Of a DNA stretch of 64,000 nucleotides, positions 62,450-64,000 are shown piece after piece. Numbering within the stretch: position 1 is the stretch's first letter; each line of letters opens with the position of its first letter. This DNA is from Eubacteriales bacterium (lineage in GTDB: Bacteria; Bacillota; Clostridia; Peptostreptococcales; Anaerovoracaceae), in NCBI GenBank assembly GCA_028692105.1, contig JAQUYC010000002.1:1-64000 (forward strand), in the 5' to 3' direction. The translations under genes were made by a program, and so were the position numbers. Below the pieces are notes generated by a model. The model was not told the DNA's origin, made no database searches, and saw only the letters and a program-made list of their open reading frames with translations.

Positions 62450-63886
62450 ATGACCACATTGTATAATATGACTCCTAAAGAAATAGTAAAGGAGCTTGAT
62501 AAATATATTATAGGACAGGATAGTGCAAAAAAGTCAGTAGCTGTAGCACTTCGGAACAGATATCGAAGGAATCTCCTCCCAGACGAGATGAGAGAGGAAA
62601 TAACGCCGAAAAACATACTGATGATGGGACCAACCGGAGTTGGTAAAACAGAAATTGCAAGGCGATTAGCGAAGCTTATGGATGCTCCATTTGTAAAAGT
62701 AGAAGCAACCAAATTTACAGAAGTAGGTTATGTCGGGCGTGATGTTGATTCTATGGTAAGAGACCTTGTGGAAGCATCTATAAGAATCACAAAACAAAAG
62801 AGGCTTCAGGAGAAATACTCGGTTGCAGAGGAAATTGCCGATGAAAAAATTATTGAAGCTATTATTCCGGGCAAAAAAAAGCCGGCGCAAAATGCAGGTG
62901 GTGTAAGAGGTCCGTTTGATTTTATCTTAGGTGGCGGGTTTCAATCAAATCAAAATCAACAAAAACCTGAATCCGGAGCAAAAGAAGACCCAAACGGCGA
63001 GAAGGGCGATATAGAACTTGCAAGAGAACAAGTACGTCAGCAGCTGAAGGATGGGTTGCTGGAAGACCAGTATATTGAAATAGAAGTGAACGAAAGTCCA
63101 AAGGGGAATAACCTTGATCTCGGAAATGAATCTATGAGCATCAATATCGGAAATATATTCGGGGACATGATGCCGCAGAAAAAGAAAAGGAAAAAGGTAC
63201 GCGTAAAAGATGCCCGAAAAATACTTCGTGAGCAGGAGGCACAGAACCTCATTGATATGGATCAGGTAACTGCGGAAGCTTTGGATAATGCAGAGCAGAA
63301 TGGAATAATCTTTATCGATGAAATAGATAAGATCGCTTCCGGAGGGGGTTACCGTTCCGGAGCCGATGTTTCCAGGGAAGGAGTGCAAAGGGACATACTG
63401 CCGATCGTAGAAGGAAGCGTCGTCAATACAAAATACGGCCCTGTAAAAACAGATCATGTGCTGTTTATCGGCGCAGGAGCATTCCATATTTCAAAACCGA
63501 CGGATTTGATACCGGAACTGCAGGGTAGATTTCCGATTCGAGTTGAATTGGAGAATCTGACTAAGGAAGCGTTTGTGCAGATTCTTACGGTGCCGGAAAA
63601 TGCGTTGATAAAACAGCATAAAATGTTGCTGGAAACAGAAGGCATCAAAGTAACCTTCACAGATGACGCAGTGGAGGAGATAGCGACAATGGCATTCCTG
63701 ACTAATGAGCAGACAGAAAATATCGGTGCAAGAAGACTGCATACCATTATGGAAAAGCTGCTGGAGGATATCTCATTTAATATCCCCGAGATGGAGCAAG
63801 AAGAAATCATAATTGACAAGGAATACGTCAATGATAAGTTTATTGATAGAATACATGCGGATGATATAGACAAATACATCCTGTAG
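62450..63886 (+). CDS. hslU: ATP-dependent protease ATPase subunit HslU
   Basis: [52 protein letters not shown]-terminal [11 protein letters not shown]. Confidence 0.97.
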   Translation: MTTLYNMTPKEIVKELDKYIIGQDSAKKSVAVALRNRYRRNLLPDEMREEITPKNILMMGPTGVGKTEIARRLAKLMDAPFVKVEATKFTEVGYVGRDVDSMVRDLVEASIRITKQKRLQEKYSVAEEIADEKIIEAIIPGKKKPAQNAGGVRGPFDFILGGGFQSNQNQQKPESGAKEDPNGEKGDIELAREQVRQQLKDGLLEDQYIEIEVNESPKGNNLDLGNESMSINIGNIFGDMMPQKKKRKKVRVKDARKILREQEAQNLIDMDQVTAEALDNAEQNGIIFIDEIDKIASGGGYRSGADVSREGVQRDILPIVEGSVVNTKYGPVKTDHVLFIGAGAFHISKPTDLIPELQGRFPIRVELENLTKEAFVQILTVPENALIKQHKMLLETEGIKVTFTDDAVEEIATMAFLTNEQTENIGARRLHTIMEKLLEDISFNIPEMEQEEIIIDKEYVNDKFIDRIHADDIDKYIL

Positions 63887-63953
63887 ATTTCATCCTAATT
63901 AATGCATGGATAACGTGATACAATAGTGCATGTCGCAACAGTTGAATACTTAT

Positions 63954-63981
63954 GGCACAGGTATAAACCTGTGCCTTTTAT
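63954..63981 (+). terminator. Terminator after hslU
   Basis: ggcacaggtataaacctgtgccttttat. Confidence 0.85.
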
Positions 63982-64000
63982 CGTGTGAAATACGGTTAAT

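Overview
The window looks like a chromosomal segment of a low-to-moderate GC Firmicute, probably class Clostridia. No ribosomal RNA or tRNA gene and no CRISPR array was seen. Most of it is core metabolism and housekeeping: uppP, an ABC transporter of TrpXYZ type behind a tryptophan-type T-box, trxA, a cardiolipin synthase, glyA, clpB behind a perfect CIRCE, hom, trmL, rpoN, gap-pgk-tpiA-eno-secG, a membrane pyrophosphatase, livKHMGF, rnr, tandem trkH plus trkA, and yraN-yifB-dprA-topA-hslV-hslU. The less ordinary parts are: (i) the first ~14 kb, with an AgrB-like protein overlapping a stand-alone HD-GYP protein, an uncharacterised HTH regulator facing a ~2750-aa S-layer-homology (SLH) surface protein across an intergenic region full of TTGRCA palindromes, and a papain-like predicted cysteine peptidase; (ii) a LysM protein with two in-frame minisatellites; (iii) an internally deleted IS256-type element with both ends retained and an ATG to ATA change at the apparent start; (iv) a 45-bp duplicated promoter module with following hairpins between livK and livH, plus a possible Ile/Leu/Val-rich leader ORF before livK. 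I did not find a clear multi-gene defence system. The best candidates for something undescribed are the regulator/palindrome/SLH locus and the liv leader and promoter architecture. All family calls come from reading motifs by eye, with no database search.
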